Below the pieces are notes generated by a model. That model made no database searches. It was given only the letters and a program-made list of their open reading frames with translations, and was not told the origin of the DNA. Made by a program: the position numbers and the translations under genes. 64,000 nt of DNA from Denitrobaculum sp965225735 (lineage in GTDB: Bacteria > Pseudomonadota > Alphaproteobacteria > Kiloniellales > Kiloniellaceae). Shown piece after piece: positions 35,558 to 44,127 of this stretch; position 1 is the first letter of the stretch; every line of letters begins with the position of its first letter. The stretch spans positions 1 through 64,000 of the forward strand of contig CBDDBN010000027.1 of NCBI GenBank assembly GCA_965225735.1, given 5' to 3'.

Positions 35558-36328
35558 TCAAAACTTGCCATTATCGTTCTTCCATTCACTGCGGGGTGCG
35601 ATCTTTTCAGTCGTGTCCCAGTGCTCGACGATTTTGCCCGCAGCGAGCCGAAAGAGATCGTAGAAGGCGGAGTGAACGCCCGCGAAGGCCCCTTCGCTGA
35701 CGCAGAGGACGAAATCGCCCTCCGCCAGAACCCGGTGGAGCCGCTGGTAATCGATCCGTCTTCGGCCAGCCTCCGTCTCCTGCAGAGCGGCGCGAAGTGC
35801 CGTCGTTCCCTCCGCAAGCCGCGGATTATGATCGGCATAGGCATCGTCGAGATAATCCGAAAGCCGCTCGAGCCGCCCCTCGATGAGAACTTCTTCGACG
35901 AACTCCTTCGCGAAAGCGCGGTTCTGTTCGGTCAGCTCGTGATCGCGCGACTCCGTCGGACCGTCCACCATGCTGCGACCGGCTTGGTTCGGCCCTTGCC
36001 GTTCCTGGATATTGTCCCAGTGTTCGACCGCCCGGCCGTCTTCGAAGCGGAAGACCTCGAAGCCAATCTTCCGACTCGCGAAGTCGTATTCGGTATGCCC
36101 GAAGACAAAATCACCGTCCTCGAAGGCCCGCACCACGTTGACCCGGGGCGAGCTCCTGGAGAGCCGCTGAAACAGAGCCGCCAGACCTTCGCTACCCTCC
36201 TGGGTCTGAGGATTGTGCTGAATGTATTTGGCCTCGTTGACCACCGCGACAGGGCCGGGGTCGCCGGTTTCAATGCTTTTCAGCAAAGCCCGTATCTGGT
36301 CTTTCTTCTTCAAGGTCATCCTCCCCAC
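35558..36328 (-). CDS. Double SnoaL-like (NTF2-fold) protein
   Basis: 256-residue protein with two NTF2-like domains of the SnoaL type, a fold used for binding or isomerising small molecules. The first (about residues 10-115) includes YIQHNPQTQEGSEGL, FGHTEYDFA and AVEHWDNIQ. The second (about 140-250) repeats this as YADHNPRLAEGTTAL, LCVSEGAFAG and IVEHWDTTEK. No catalytic assignment is possible. The start is GTG 36328; ATG 36319 is in frame but sits directly against GGGGAGG. It converges on purB with 12 bases between stops. Confidence 0.8.
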   Translation of the reverse strand: MGRMTLKKKDQIRALLKSIETGDPGPVAVVNEAKYIQHNPQTQEGSEGLAALFQRLSRSSPRVNVVRAFEDGDFVFGHTEYDFASRKIGFEVFRFEDGRAVEHWDNIQERQGPNQAGRSMVDGPTESRDHELTEQNRAFAKEFVEEVLIEGRLERLSDYLDDAYADHNPRLAEGTTALRAALQETEAGRRRIDYQRLHRVLAEGDFVLCVSEGAFAGVHSAFYDLFRLAAGKIVEHWDTTEKIAPRSEWKNDNGKF

Positions 36329-36348
36329 TCAAGCCCAAGCGTGCTCAG

Positions 36349-36819
36349 TCACCTGTTCTGAACGGGGCTTTCGTATGCCGGCAGAGCAAAATTTCTACAC
36401 CGCTCGATCATAATGCGATTGATTTCGAGGATCTTTCCTTGGGAGGCCTCGCGCTGCTCGATCGAGCCTACGATATCGCTGAAGTAAATCCGTACAAGAT
36501 TGAAATCCTGCAGCTTCCCGAGGTGATACTCGTGTTCGGCCCCAAACAGGATAAAATCGAAGGAGCTGGTATAGGCAATGACAAATCTATCGCTGCAGCT
36601 CAGACCGAACGGGTCTCTCACAACACTGTCGTGAAGCAGATCCACCAGGGCATCACTCCCACCCAGATTCGGAAAGAGACCTTGTTGGTTTAAGCGCAGT
36701 ATCTGACCCGGCGCCGCGAACAGAGCCGCGTCGGTTAAAACATTGATCACAAGGACAAACGCAAGCAGATACGCAGCACCTCGAGCGACGGTTCTGAGCC
36801 ACCAGTTCCGAATACGCAA
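36349..36819 (-). CDS. Orphan protein with one N-terminal membrane segment
   Basis: Unrecognised protein of 156 residues. TTG at 36819 follows AGGAGG with 6-base spacing and gives MRIRNWWLRTVARG followed by the membrane stretch AAYLLAFVLVINVLTDAALF (about residues 15-34). The remaining 120 residues are soluble, probably periplasmic, with cysteines in LSCSDRF and ERCRNF. An upstream ATG at 36867 lies inside a strong terminator and is rejected as start. It is followed by the SnoaL-like gene. No function can be offered. Confidence 0.55.
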   Translation of the reverse strand: MRIRNWWLRTVARGAAYLLAFVLVINVLTDAALFAAPGQILRLNQQGLFPNLGGSDALVDLLHDSVVRDPFGLSCSDRFVIAYTSSFDFILFGAEHEYHLGKLQDFNLVRIYFSDIVGSIEQREASQGKILEINRIMIERCRNFALPAYESPVQNR

Positions 36820-36848
36820 GCATCGCCTCCTGCACTGCCCCCTCGCAC

Positions 36849-36881
36849 AAAAAAGAGCCACCGGCATCCATCCGATGGCTC
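36849..36881 (-). terminator. Rho-independent terminator after the ATP synthase zeta gene
   Basis: Read on the minus strand, GAGCCATCGG and CCGGTGGCTC form a 10-base stem (one G-U pair) with a 7-base loop, followed by TTTTTT. It lies about 30 bases after the zeta-subunit stop. Confidence 0.85.
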
Positions 36882-36911
36882 ATTTTCTAAATCACTCGAA
36901 TAGCGCGAAGC

Positions 36912-37232
36912 TTACTCGGCCATGATCTGTTCCTTGGCCGTGGCAATCATCTCTTCCATCTTCTTGTCGAGCTGATGGGCGGAGATGTCGACCGACTTGG
37001 CCTGAAAGTCACCGAGGACCTTGCGCTTTACATCGTCGTCGCCTGGCTCTTCCATATCGGCCATAACGACCTCTTTCGCATAGGCATCGGCGTCGCCGCC
37101 GGACAGGCCCATCTGTTCCGCAGCCCAGAGACCGACCAGCTTGTTACGGCGCGCTTCGACCTTGAACTGCAATTCCTGATCGTGCTTATACTTGTCTTCG
37201 AACGCTTTCTCGCGTTCACCGAAGGTGCTCAT
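36912..37232 (-). CDS. ATP synthase inhibitor zeta subunit (DUF1476)
   Basis: Small helical protein of 106 residues. The family was first known as DUF1476 and was shown in Paracoccus and relatives to be the zeta subunit that blocks reverse rotation of F1-ATPase. Family marks are the opening MSTFGEREKAFEDKYKHDQE, then KVEARRNKLVGLWAAEQMGL, YAKEVVMADMEEPGDDDV and the closing helix. ATG 37232 follows GAGACGGCGAG. The gene is essentially confined to alphaproteobacteria. A strong terminator follows. Proximity to purC is common in this class. Confidence 0.9.
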   Translation of the reverse strand: MSTFGEREKAFEDKYKHDQELQFKVEARRNKLVGLWAAEQMGLSGGDADAYAKEVVMADMEEPGDDDVKRKVLGDFQAKSVDISAHQLDKKMEEMIATAKEQIMAE

Positions 37233-37411
37233 CTCGCCGTCTCTCCTCGCTACTTTGTTGTGGCCACCGTCAGCGCACTGCCTCAAACAGGCCCTACGCG
37301 GTGGGCACAGGTGTTAGGCGTTCCGATACTGCCTCAGATATAGTCACTAAACAGCTGCAGGAAAACTCATTTGCGCGCTGATTCATCAGATTCTTTGGAA
37401 CTTCATCAATA

Positions 37412-38226
37412 ATGTGCACGGCCGTTATCCTTCGTCGTCCGGGCCATAACTGGCCCCTGCTGTTTGCCGGCAATCGGGATGAGATGCGCGATCGGCCAGC
37501 TCGGGGGCCGGGGCGGCACTGGAGCGACCGGCCAGAGGTCATCGGCGGCCTCGATGAAACCGCCGGTGGCACCTGGCTCGGTGTCAACGAACATGGGGTG
37601 CTGTCGAGCATTCTGAACCGGATCGGTAGCCTAGGCCCGCAGGATGGCAAACGCAGCCGCGGCGAACTGGTTTTGGAGGCTTTGGACCACGCCGAGGCAA
37701 AAGAGGCCGCCGAGGCTCTGGCCAACCTCGATCCCCAGGCCTACCGAAGCTTCAATCTGATTATCGCAGACGAACGGAGACGCTTTCTGGCTGCGCAACC
37801 AGGGGAAAGAAGACACGCGGGAGGTCGAATGCTTCCCGTTGCCTGAGGGTCTTTCCATGATTTCCGCCTACGATCTGAACGATCCCAATTCCGCCCGCAT
37901 TCGCCGCCATATGCCGGATTTCTTTGTTGCCGATCCGCCCGACCCTGAAGCAGCCGTGGTCCAAGAAGATGGCTTCATACCCGCCGGCTGGGAAGCTTGG
38001 CATCGGATTTTACGCCGGGACGCAGCAGCCTCGGACGGGGATCCCTACGCGGCCATGTCCGTCCAGTTGGCACAATGGTTTCGAGACGGTCTCCAGCTCT
38101 CTGATCGCTCTGCCATCGGCAGGATATCGGGCTGCTCAGCCGGAGCAAAGACGGGCACGCTGGCTATATGCAGAAGGCTCGCCGAAGACCACGCCGTTCC
38201 GAAACATGGATCTCGATGAGCTATGA
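37412..38226 (+). pseudogene. NRDE (TANGO2-like) family gene with two +1 frameshifts
   Basis: The NRDE family is named for its N-terminal Asn-Arg-Asp-Glu; its role is unclear (haem trafficking is proposed for TANGO2). The start MCTAVILRRPGHNWPLLFAGNRDEM is intact. The frame breaks at about 37784-37787, where removing one T from CTTTCT restores FWLRNQG and leads to FPLPEGLSMISAYDLNDP in the next frame. It breaks again at about 38071-38075; removing one base there restores GFETVSSSLIALP and the end LDEL before TGA at 38226. Rejoined, the protein is about 270 residues, a normal family length. Either real decay or base-insertion errors. Confidence 0.82.
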
Positions 38227-39134
38227 GCAGACGCATATGAGCAGCGGGCGCGCCTCTTCGCTCGGCTCGATTTCGCCATTCCGGGGCGTCCTCTGCATGA
38301 TCGGCGCGGGCTTGTTTCTGACCCTAAACGACGCGGTGCTCAAGTGGCTGACGGGCGATTATCCGGTCGGCCAGATCATGTTTCTGCGCGGGCTTTTCGT
38401 CTTTTCTGCCCATGTCCTTTCTGATCTGGCACGCCGGAGGTCTGCAGAGCCTGCGAGTGAGGCGCTGGGCACCCCATCTGCTGCTGCGGGGTGCGTTGAT
38501 GATCGCCGGGACCTTTCTTTTCATCAACGGACTGCGTTATCTGCCCTTCGCGGACGCGATCTCTATCACCTTCGCCGGCCCGCTCTTCGTCACGGCCCTG
38601 GCCGCCCCGCTGCTGGGCGAGATTATCCGCTGGCGCCGCTGGCTCGCCGTTGGGATCGGCTTCGCCGGTGTATTGATCATCATCCGTCCAACCAGCGAGG
38701 TGGCGCAGTGGGCTGCACTCTTCCCGCTCGCGGCCAGCATGACTGGCGCTCTGCGCGACATTCTGACCCGCAAGATGGCCCAGCATGACTCGAGCATTGC
38801 GGTGATGTTCTACTCCACTATCGCGGTGACCCTGGCCGGTGGCACCACCTTTATCGCCGGTTGGCAGCCGGTTGCCTGGCAGGATCTGGGACTGCTGCTA
38901 CTTTGCGGCACACTGCTAGGATGCGCACACTTTCTCATGATCGAGTCCTTCCGCCTGGCGGAAGCAGCGCTGGTCGTGCCCTTTAAGTATGTCAGCATGG
39001 TATGGGCGGTCCTTTTGGGCCTGGTGGTCTGGGGAGACATCCCCGACACCTGGACCTTCCTTGGCACCGCCGTGGTGATCGGCAGCGGGCTCTACATTCT
39101 CCACCGGGAAAGAGCTGTAAAATCAAAAGACTAG
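38216..39134 (+). pseudogene. EamA/DMT family transporter gene with one +1 frameshift
   Basis: Drug/metabolite transporter with about ten membrane segments. The first part reads GVLCMIGAGLFLTLNDAVLKWL and ends at MFLRGLFVF. The frame then shifts at the TTTT run 38402-38405. Removing one T gives FLPMSFLIWHAGGLQ and joins the second frame, which carries the remaining segments (LLRGALMIAGTFLFINGLRY to the basic tail VKSKD). The rejoined protein is about 305 residues, normal for the family. The start overlaps the NRDE end; ATG 38237 is an alternative. The substrate is unknown. Intactness depends on whether the extra T is real. Confidence 0.82.
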
Positions 39135-39306
39135 TGATACTGCGATAGACGTCTGGTCTGCTATGCAGACTGGCGATTTGTACAGGGCCAGATCAACTGC
39201 TATATGGAGCTCCCCGCCTCGGTTGGAGGAGGCTTGCAGCCGCCGTATTCAAGGCAGCGCTGAAGCCCTGTTAAACTGCGGCGAACCTTTCCGATCGGAC
39301 AAGAAA

Positions 39307-40068
39307 ATGCGACGCAGAAGGATTTACGAAGGCAAGGCCAAGGTCCTGTTCGAGGGCCCCGAACCCGGCACCGTGGTGCAATACTTTAAGGATGATGCCA
39401 CAGCCTTCAACAACCAGAAAAAGGGCACCATCACCGGCAAGGGCGTGCTCAACAACCGCATCTCGGAATACCTGATGCAGCGTCTGGCCGAAATCGGTAT
39501 CCCGACCCATTTCGTGCGTCGGCTTAACATGCGCGAGCAACTGGTTCGCGAAGTCGAGATCATTCCGATCGAAGTTGTGATCCGCAACATCGCCGCCGGC
39601 ACGATCTGCAAACGCCTGGGCGTCGAAGAGGGCACCCCCCTGCCCCGCTCCATCATCGAGTACTACCTGAAGAACGACGAGCTGGGCGACCCGCTGGTCT
39701 CTGAAGAGCATGTCACCGCCTTCGGCTGGGCTTCGACCCAGGATCTCGACGAGATGATGCAGTACGCCCTGCGCACCAACGACTACCTTTGCGGTCTGTT
39801 CCGTGGCGTGGGCATGAAACTGGTGGACTTTAAGCTGGAGTTCGGCCGTCTTTGGGACGAGGAAGAGATGCGCATCGTCCTGGCCGATGAAATCAGCCCC
39901 GACTCCTGTCGTCTCTGGGACATCAAGACCAACGAGAAACTCGACAAGGACCGCTTCCGGCGCGACCTGGGTAAGGTCGAGGAAGCTTATCAGGAAGTCG
40001 CGCGGCGCCTCGGCGTTTTGCCCGAAGCCGGCCCCATCGACATGCAGGGCCCGCAGGTCATGCAATAA
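39307..40068 (+). CDS. purC: Phosphoribosylaminoimidazole-succinocarboxamide synthase
   Basis: SAICAR synthetase of purine synthesis: condenses CAIR with aspartate using ATP. The start ATG 39307 gives MRRRRIYEGKAKVLFEGPEP, the normal beginning; the frame is open to 39163 but that part is not family-like. The conserved blocks EVVIRNIAAGTICKRLG (about residues 92-108) and LVDFKLEFG (about 177-185) are present, and LADEISPDSCRLWD supplies catalytic residues. It has 253 residues. pdxJ follows after 17 bases. Confidence 0.96.
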   Translation: MRRRRIYEGKAKVLFEGPEPGTVVQYFKDDATAFNNQKKGTITGKGVLNNRISEYLMQRLAEIGIPTHFVRRLNMREQLVREVEIIPIEVVIRNIAAGTICKRLGVEEGTPLPRSIIEYYLKNDELGDPLVSEEHVTAFGWASTQDLDEMMQYALRTNDYLCGLFRGVGMKLVDFKLEFGRLWDEEEMRIVLADEISPDSCRLWDIKTNEKLDKDRFRRDLGKVEEAYQEVARRLGVLPEAGPIDMQGPQVMQ

Positions 40069-40085
40069 GCCGAAAGGCCAGATCA

Positions 40086-40823
40086 ATGCCCGTTGCCCTC
40101 TCCGCGAACGTTAATGCGGTCGCCGAACTGAGAAACCGCCGGAACCTGCCCTGGCCGTCCGTTGTGGGGCTTTCGCGGATCGCTCTCGCCGCTGGCGCAG
40201 CGGGGATTACGGTGCACCCGCGGCCCGACGAGCGGCACATCCGTTTGTCCGACGTCCCCGAGATCGAGGCAATGATCGAGGCCGAGTTCCCAGATCGGGA
40301 GTTCAATATCGAGGGCAACCCCGACGCCCGCTTCGCGGAGCTGGTTGAGCGTATCCGCCCCGAACAGGTCACCCTTGTGCCCGACGACATTCGCCAGGCC
40401 ACCTCCGATCACGGCTGGGATATCGCTCATCACCGCGCCTTTCTGACGGACATCATCGCGCGCTTCAAAGAAGGCGGCATGCGCGTCTCGATTTTCGTCA
40501 ATCCGGAGCCCGAAACAGCCGGCCTGGCTCACGAGGTGGGCGCCGATCGCATCGAGATCTACACCGGCCCTTATGGCGGCGCGCTGGAACCTGAACAACA
40601 GCGCCGGGAACTCGAGCTCATCCTCGCCACGGGCCAGGCAGCGGCGGACGTCGGCATCGGGGTCAATGCCGGCCACGACCTTACGCTCGACAATCTGCCG
40701 CCCCTGGTTGCTGGCTTGCCCAATCTGTTGGAAGTCTCGATCGGTAACTGCCTGACGGCTGACGCATTGCTCTACGGCATGTCTGGTGCGGTGACCCGCT
40801 ATCTGACGGCCTGCGGACATTAA
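40086..40823 (+). CDS. pdxJ: Pyridoxine 5'-phosphate synthase
   Basis: Last ring-forming enzyme of DXP-dependent vitamin B6 synthesis; joins deoxyxylulose phosphate and 3-amino-2-oxopropyl phosphate. A TIM barrel of 245 residues. Family blocks are NVNAVAELRNRR near the start, GAAGITVHPRPDERHI (about residues 37-52, catalytic His), VTLVPDDIRQATSDHGWD and the phosphate-binding GVNAGHDLTLDNL and EVSIGN. It follows purC closely and was probably transcribed with it. About 200 bases without a gene follow. Confidence 0.96.
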   Translation: MPVALSANVNAVAELRNRRNLPWPSVVGLSRIALAAGAAGITVHPRPDERHIRLSDVPEIEAMIEAEFPDREFNIEGNPDARFAELVERIRPEQVTLVPDDIRQATSDHGWDIAHHRAFLTDIIARFKEGGMRVSIFVNPEPETAGLAHEVGADRIEIYTGPYGGALEPEQQRRELELILATGQAAADVGIGVNAGHDLTLDNLPPLVAGLPNLLEVSIGNCLTADALLYGMSGAVTRYLTACGH

Positions 40824-41027
40824 CCAGAGCCGCTAAAGCGCTGTTCCGACGCAATATTTAGTCGTCACTTTCGTGAATAGAGACAAAACTGCGTGAGCAC
40901 GCCTATTCCCGATTGGTTAAGCCGGGATTTACCCTAGCTTAAGGTAGCAGGGATTAGTTTATGTCGGTCCAGCGTAAGGGCTTCACCCTGCATAAAATGC
41001 AGATACTTCCCTTGGTCACGGTCACCG

Positions 41028-42188
41028 ATGTCAAAAGCCTCGTTTCTTCAGCTCGCAGTCTCCGGCGGCACGCCGAAGCGCTCTCTGATCACCGCCTTGG
41101 TTGTGGGCCCCATTCTGACAATCATCAATCAGGGCGATGCGATCCTGTCCGGTGTGGGTTTGGATATCGGCAAGGCGGCATTGACCTTCATCGTTCCCTT
41201 CATCGTCGCCACCGCGGGCGCGGTTCAGGCCAAACTGGCGTTGGCGAAAGCCTCCGAGACGGCGCAGCCCGCAACAAGCCAGGCGGCACCGCGAACAGAG
41301 CCAAGCCAGCCGGCACAGGCCATGCCCCAAGACACTGGGCTCGCGACCACTGCTGAGCGACGCCCAGACCCGGGTCTGCTGGATGAAGCACATGAGATCG
41401 TCGGAACCATTCGCGGCAACGCCGTGAAGGTGAACACCACCTCAAAGGCGCGGATCGGTTTTATCTCCGATCTGATCGCCGCCTCGCAGGACGTGAAAAA
41501 CGAGGTCGGTGCCATCCAGGAACTGGCATCGGATATCGATAGCTGTCTGCTGACCGCCCACCAGAACGCCGGCGAGGTCGTGTCTCATGCTCAGAACATC
41601 GCTGCAACCGCACAGCAGGGCGTGACCCTCTCGGACGATGTCGTCGCCGCGATCAACAAGCTGCAAGAGGATTTCGTTCAAATCAACGATATCTCGACCG
41701 GCATCGGCGCAATTGCCAAGCAAACCAATCTCTTGGCACTGAATGCGACTATCGAAGCTACGCGGGCGGGCGAGGCCGGCAAGGGTTTCGCCGTGGTGGC
41801 CGCGGAGGTGAAAACCCTGGCCAACAACGCTGGAAGCTCCGCAAATCAGATTAATGCGGTCTTGGAAAGCCTCACGCGCAGCATCGACGAAGTGCTCAAA
41901 CGCCTGGAGCAGCTGTCCCAGAACCTCAACCATGCGCTGGACACCAGCGCACAGGGACAGACTCAGACAAGTAAAATCGCCGAGGCTATCGATGAGGCGG
42001 TCGAGGTCGCGAAGAAAACGGCCAGCCAGGCCGGCGCCCAGGCTGAGCGTTTCAGTTCGGTCGCCGAGCGCCTTGACCAGATGAAGCAGGACGCTGAAGC
42101 CGCCGTAAAGGGCTCCGGCAATAACATCAAGCTTACAGAAAACGTACTCGAGAAGCTGGAAGCAGCGAAGCGCCAGCTCGCTGGCTAA
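41028..42188 (+). CDS. Methyl-accepting chemotaxis-type protein with NrtS-like membrane module
   Basis: 386-residue transducer. Residues 15-70 hold two hydrophobic segments with KRSLITALVVGPILTIINQGD and LTFIVPFIVATAGAV, a pattern I associate with the small NrtS nitrate/nitrite transporter family. A flexible Ala/Pro/Gln-rich linker follows (75-115). From about 170 a cytoplasmic signalling domain shows the MCP hairpin tip IAKQTNLLALNATIEATRAGEAGKGF (about 231-256, written in two parts here: IAKQTNLLALNATIEA, GKGFAVVAAEV). No HAMP domain and no periplasmic sensor domain are present. Other chemotaxis genes are absent nearby. The MCP part is secure, the NrtS-like reading moderate. Confidence 0.85.
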   Translation: MSKASFLQLAVSGGTPKRSLITALVVGPILTIINQGDAILSGVGLDIGKAALTFIVPFIVATAGAVQAKLALAKASETAQPATSQAAPRTEPSQPAQAMPQDTGLATTAERRPDPGLLDEAHEIVGTIRGNAVKVNTTSKARIGFISDLIAASQDVKNEVGAIQELASDIDSCLLTAHQNAGEVVSHAQNIAATAQQGVTLSDDVVAAINKLQEDFVQINDISTGIGAIAKQTNLLALNATIEATRAGEAGKGFAVVAAEVKTLANNAGSSANQINAVLESLTRSIDEVLKRLEQLSQNLNHALDTSAQGQTQTSKIAEAIDEAVEVAKKTASQAGAQAERFSSVAERLDQMKQDAEAAVKGSGNNIKLTENVLEKLEAAKRQLAG

Positions 42189-42232
42189 GGCGTCGCTTAA
42201 ACGTTTGTCTTTTTCTGTTTTTATAGAGGGGC

Positions 42233-42838
42233 TTACTTGGTCCGCTTGATCTTTCGTTCAAGCGCATTCGTCAGCCCATCGACCCCACGGCTTGCGGCCA
42301 CGCCGGCGAATTCTTCGCGGTAGGTCTTCGCCTGGCTCACACCGTCGATCATGACATCCGTGATCTTGTAGTCGGTGCCGTCGTTGTAGATCACCCAGGA
42401 AAGATCCAGAGGCCCGCCTTTGGCATTCTTGATGTGCGTGGCGACCATGCTTGTCCCCTCACCCCGGTCCTTACTGGCCGTGACCGAAAAAGACTGGGGA
42501 TCCGCATCGGTGACAAGACGCAAGTAAGCTGCAACCAGGTAGTCAGAGAAGACTTCCTGGAAACGCACTCGCTCATCCGCACTGGCCTTTGACCACTGCC
42601 CGGCGACCACATAGGCGGAGATTTCATCGATCCCTACGCCTTCGCGCAGGACACTATCGAGCGCCTCACGGCGGGATTCGTCGCTCATTCCGTCTGCGGC
42701 GACAATCGAGATCACCTGATCGCCCATGTCTTGAACGAACTTCGCGGCACCATCGCTTGCCTGCTGCGCCCAGGTGCCAACACTGACCACAGCAATCAGA
42801 ATGTACGCGAGAGCTAGGGTTACACCGTGCCGTTTCAT
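42233..42838 (-). CDS. mlaC: MlaC/Ttg2D-family periplasmic phospholipid carrier
   Basis: Soluble periplasmic protein that ferries phospholipid between the outer-membrane MlaA site and the inner-membrane MlaFEDB complex. MKRHGVTLALAYILIAVVSVGTWAQQA is a signal peptide. The mature 175 residues carry family segments such as LREGVGIDEISAYVVAGQW, FQEVFSDYLVAAYL and YKITDVMIDGVSQAKTYREEF. ATG 42838 is chosen; ATG 42856 is 6 codons upstream. It converges on the chemoreceptor gene. The permease and ATPase genes mlaE and mlaF lie 39 kb away. Confidence 0.88.
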   Translation of the reverse strand: MKRHGVTLALAYILIAVVSVGTWAQQASDGAAKFVQDMGDQVISIVAADGMSDESRREALDSVLREGVGIDEISAYVVAGQWSKASADERVRFQEVFSDYLVAAYLRLVTDADPQSFSVTASKDRGEGTSMVATHIKNAKGGPLDLSWVIYNDGTDYKITDVMIDGVSQAKTYREEFAGVAASRGVDGLTNALERKIKRTK

Positions 42839-43097
42839 CTCGTTCGTCCGCCTCATACTGTTCGTGCGGGCCAGCGAAGGCGCGCTTGCCGTCTTTTTGC
42901 TCTTAAACCGAGGTCCTGTCCCCGCGCAAGATCAGGCGAGAAATTGACACAGAAGTAAAGGATTTTAGCCGCCTTCGATGAAAGCGCGGTGACAATGGCC
43001 AATTCTCGCACAATGCCTGCGAGTCTCCTTGTCACGGCGGGGCCGGATCGCTAGATTTCGCGCGCCTCCACAGCCACATTCTTCCACGGAGTCCCGC

Positions 43098-43340
43098 GTG
43101 AAAGCTCGCGTCTACGTCACCCTTAAAAACGGGGTCCTCGATCCACAGGGTAAAGCCATTGAGCATGCCCTTTCCGCGCTCGATTTCCAGGGCGTCGATC
43201 AGGTCCGCCAAGGCAAGCTGATCGAACTCGATCTGAGCGAATCCGATCCTGAAAAGGCCCGCACCAACGTCGCCGCCATGTGCGAAAAGCTGCTCGCCAA
43301 CACGGTGATCGAAAATTACACCATCGAGTTGGACGGCTAA
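43098..43340 (+). CDS. purS: Phosphoribosylformylglycinamidine synthase subunit PurS
   Basis: Small structural subunit of the three-part FGAM synthase; it bridges PurQ and PurL. The start is GTG 43098 after CGGAG (43087-43091), giving MKARVYVTLKNGVLDPQGKA. Length 80 residues, as usual. The block GVDQVRQGKLIELDL is typical. The frame is open to 43029, but that part is unlike the family. purQ follows after about 97 bases. Confidence 0.95.
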   Translation: MKARVYVTLKNGVLDPQGKAIEHALSALDFQGVDQVRQGKLIELDLSESDPEKARTNVAAMCEKLLANTVIENYTIELDG

Positions 43341-43437
43341 CCCCGGCTTCCTGATTCATGAGCGGCGGAAGACCGAAGGCTGTTTTGGCAGTTGAACCGG
43401 GCCTATCCGCGAGCTTCCTCAGAGAGGACATAACGCA

Positions 43438-44127
43438 ATGAAAGCGGCGGTAATCGTTTTCCCCGGATCGAACTGCGACCGCGACGTCCAGGTGACTTTG
43501 CGCCAGGTGAGTGGTGTCGAACCGGTTATGGTCTGGCACAAAGAGAGCAGTTTCGACGATGTCGATCTGATCGTCCTGCCAGGTGGCTTTTCTTACGGCG
43601 ACTATCTGCGCAGCGGCGCCATGGCGGCTAAGTCCAATGTCATGCGCGAGGTCGCCCGACGCGCCGGTGCTGGCGTTCCGGTCCTGGGCATCTGCAACGG
43701 CTTTCAGGTCCTGACCGAATCAGGCCTGCTGCCAGGTGTCCTAATGCGCAACGCAAACCTGAAGTTCGTTTGCCGAGACGTGCATCTGAAAGTCGAGAGC
43801 AGCCAGAGCATCTTTACCTCGACCTACGAGACTGGCCAGGTCATCCGCATTCCCGTCGCGCACCACGACGGCAACTACTTCGCCGGCAACGAAGAGCTGG
43901 ACCGGCTTCAGGATCGCGGCCAGGTCGCTTTTCGCTATGTCGGTCCCGATGGCGGTCACGAGGAAGCAGCCAATCCCAATGGCTCGGCACGTAACATTGC
44001 CGGCGTCTACAACGAAACCAAGACCGTCCTGGGCCTGATGCCCCACCCCGAGCGCCTCGCCGACCCGCAACTTGGCGGCACCGATGGCGAGGGCCTGTTC
44101 AAAAGCCTGCTGGAGAGCCTGTCGTGA
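43438..44127 (+). CDS. purQ: Phosphoribosylformylglycinamidine synthase subunit PurQ
   Basis: Glutaminase subunit supplying ammonia to PurL. The nucleophile cysteine is in LGICNGFQVLTESGLLPG (about residue 86). The catalytic His-Glu pair sits in LMPHPERLADP (about 202-204 region). The N-terminus MKAAVIVFPGSNCDRDVQ is the family start. The length is 229 residues. The stop overlaps the GTG start of purL (GTGA). Confidence 0.97.
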   Translation: MKAAVIVFPGSNCDRDVQVTLRQVSGVEPVMVWHKESSFDDVDLIVLPGGFSYGDYLRSGAMAAKSNVMREVARRAGAGVPVLGICNGFQVLTESGLLPGVLMRNANLKFVCRDVHLKVESSQSIFTSTYETGQVIRIPVAHHDGNYFAGNEELDRLQDRGQVAFRYVGPDGGHEEAANPNGSARNIAGVYNETKTVLGLMPHPERLADPQLGGTDGEGLFKSLLESLS

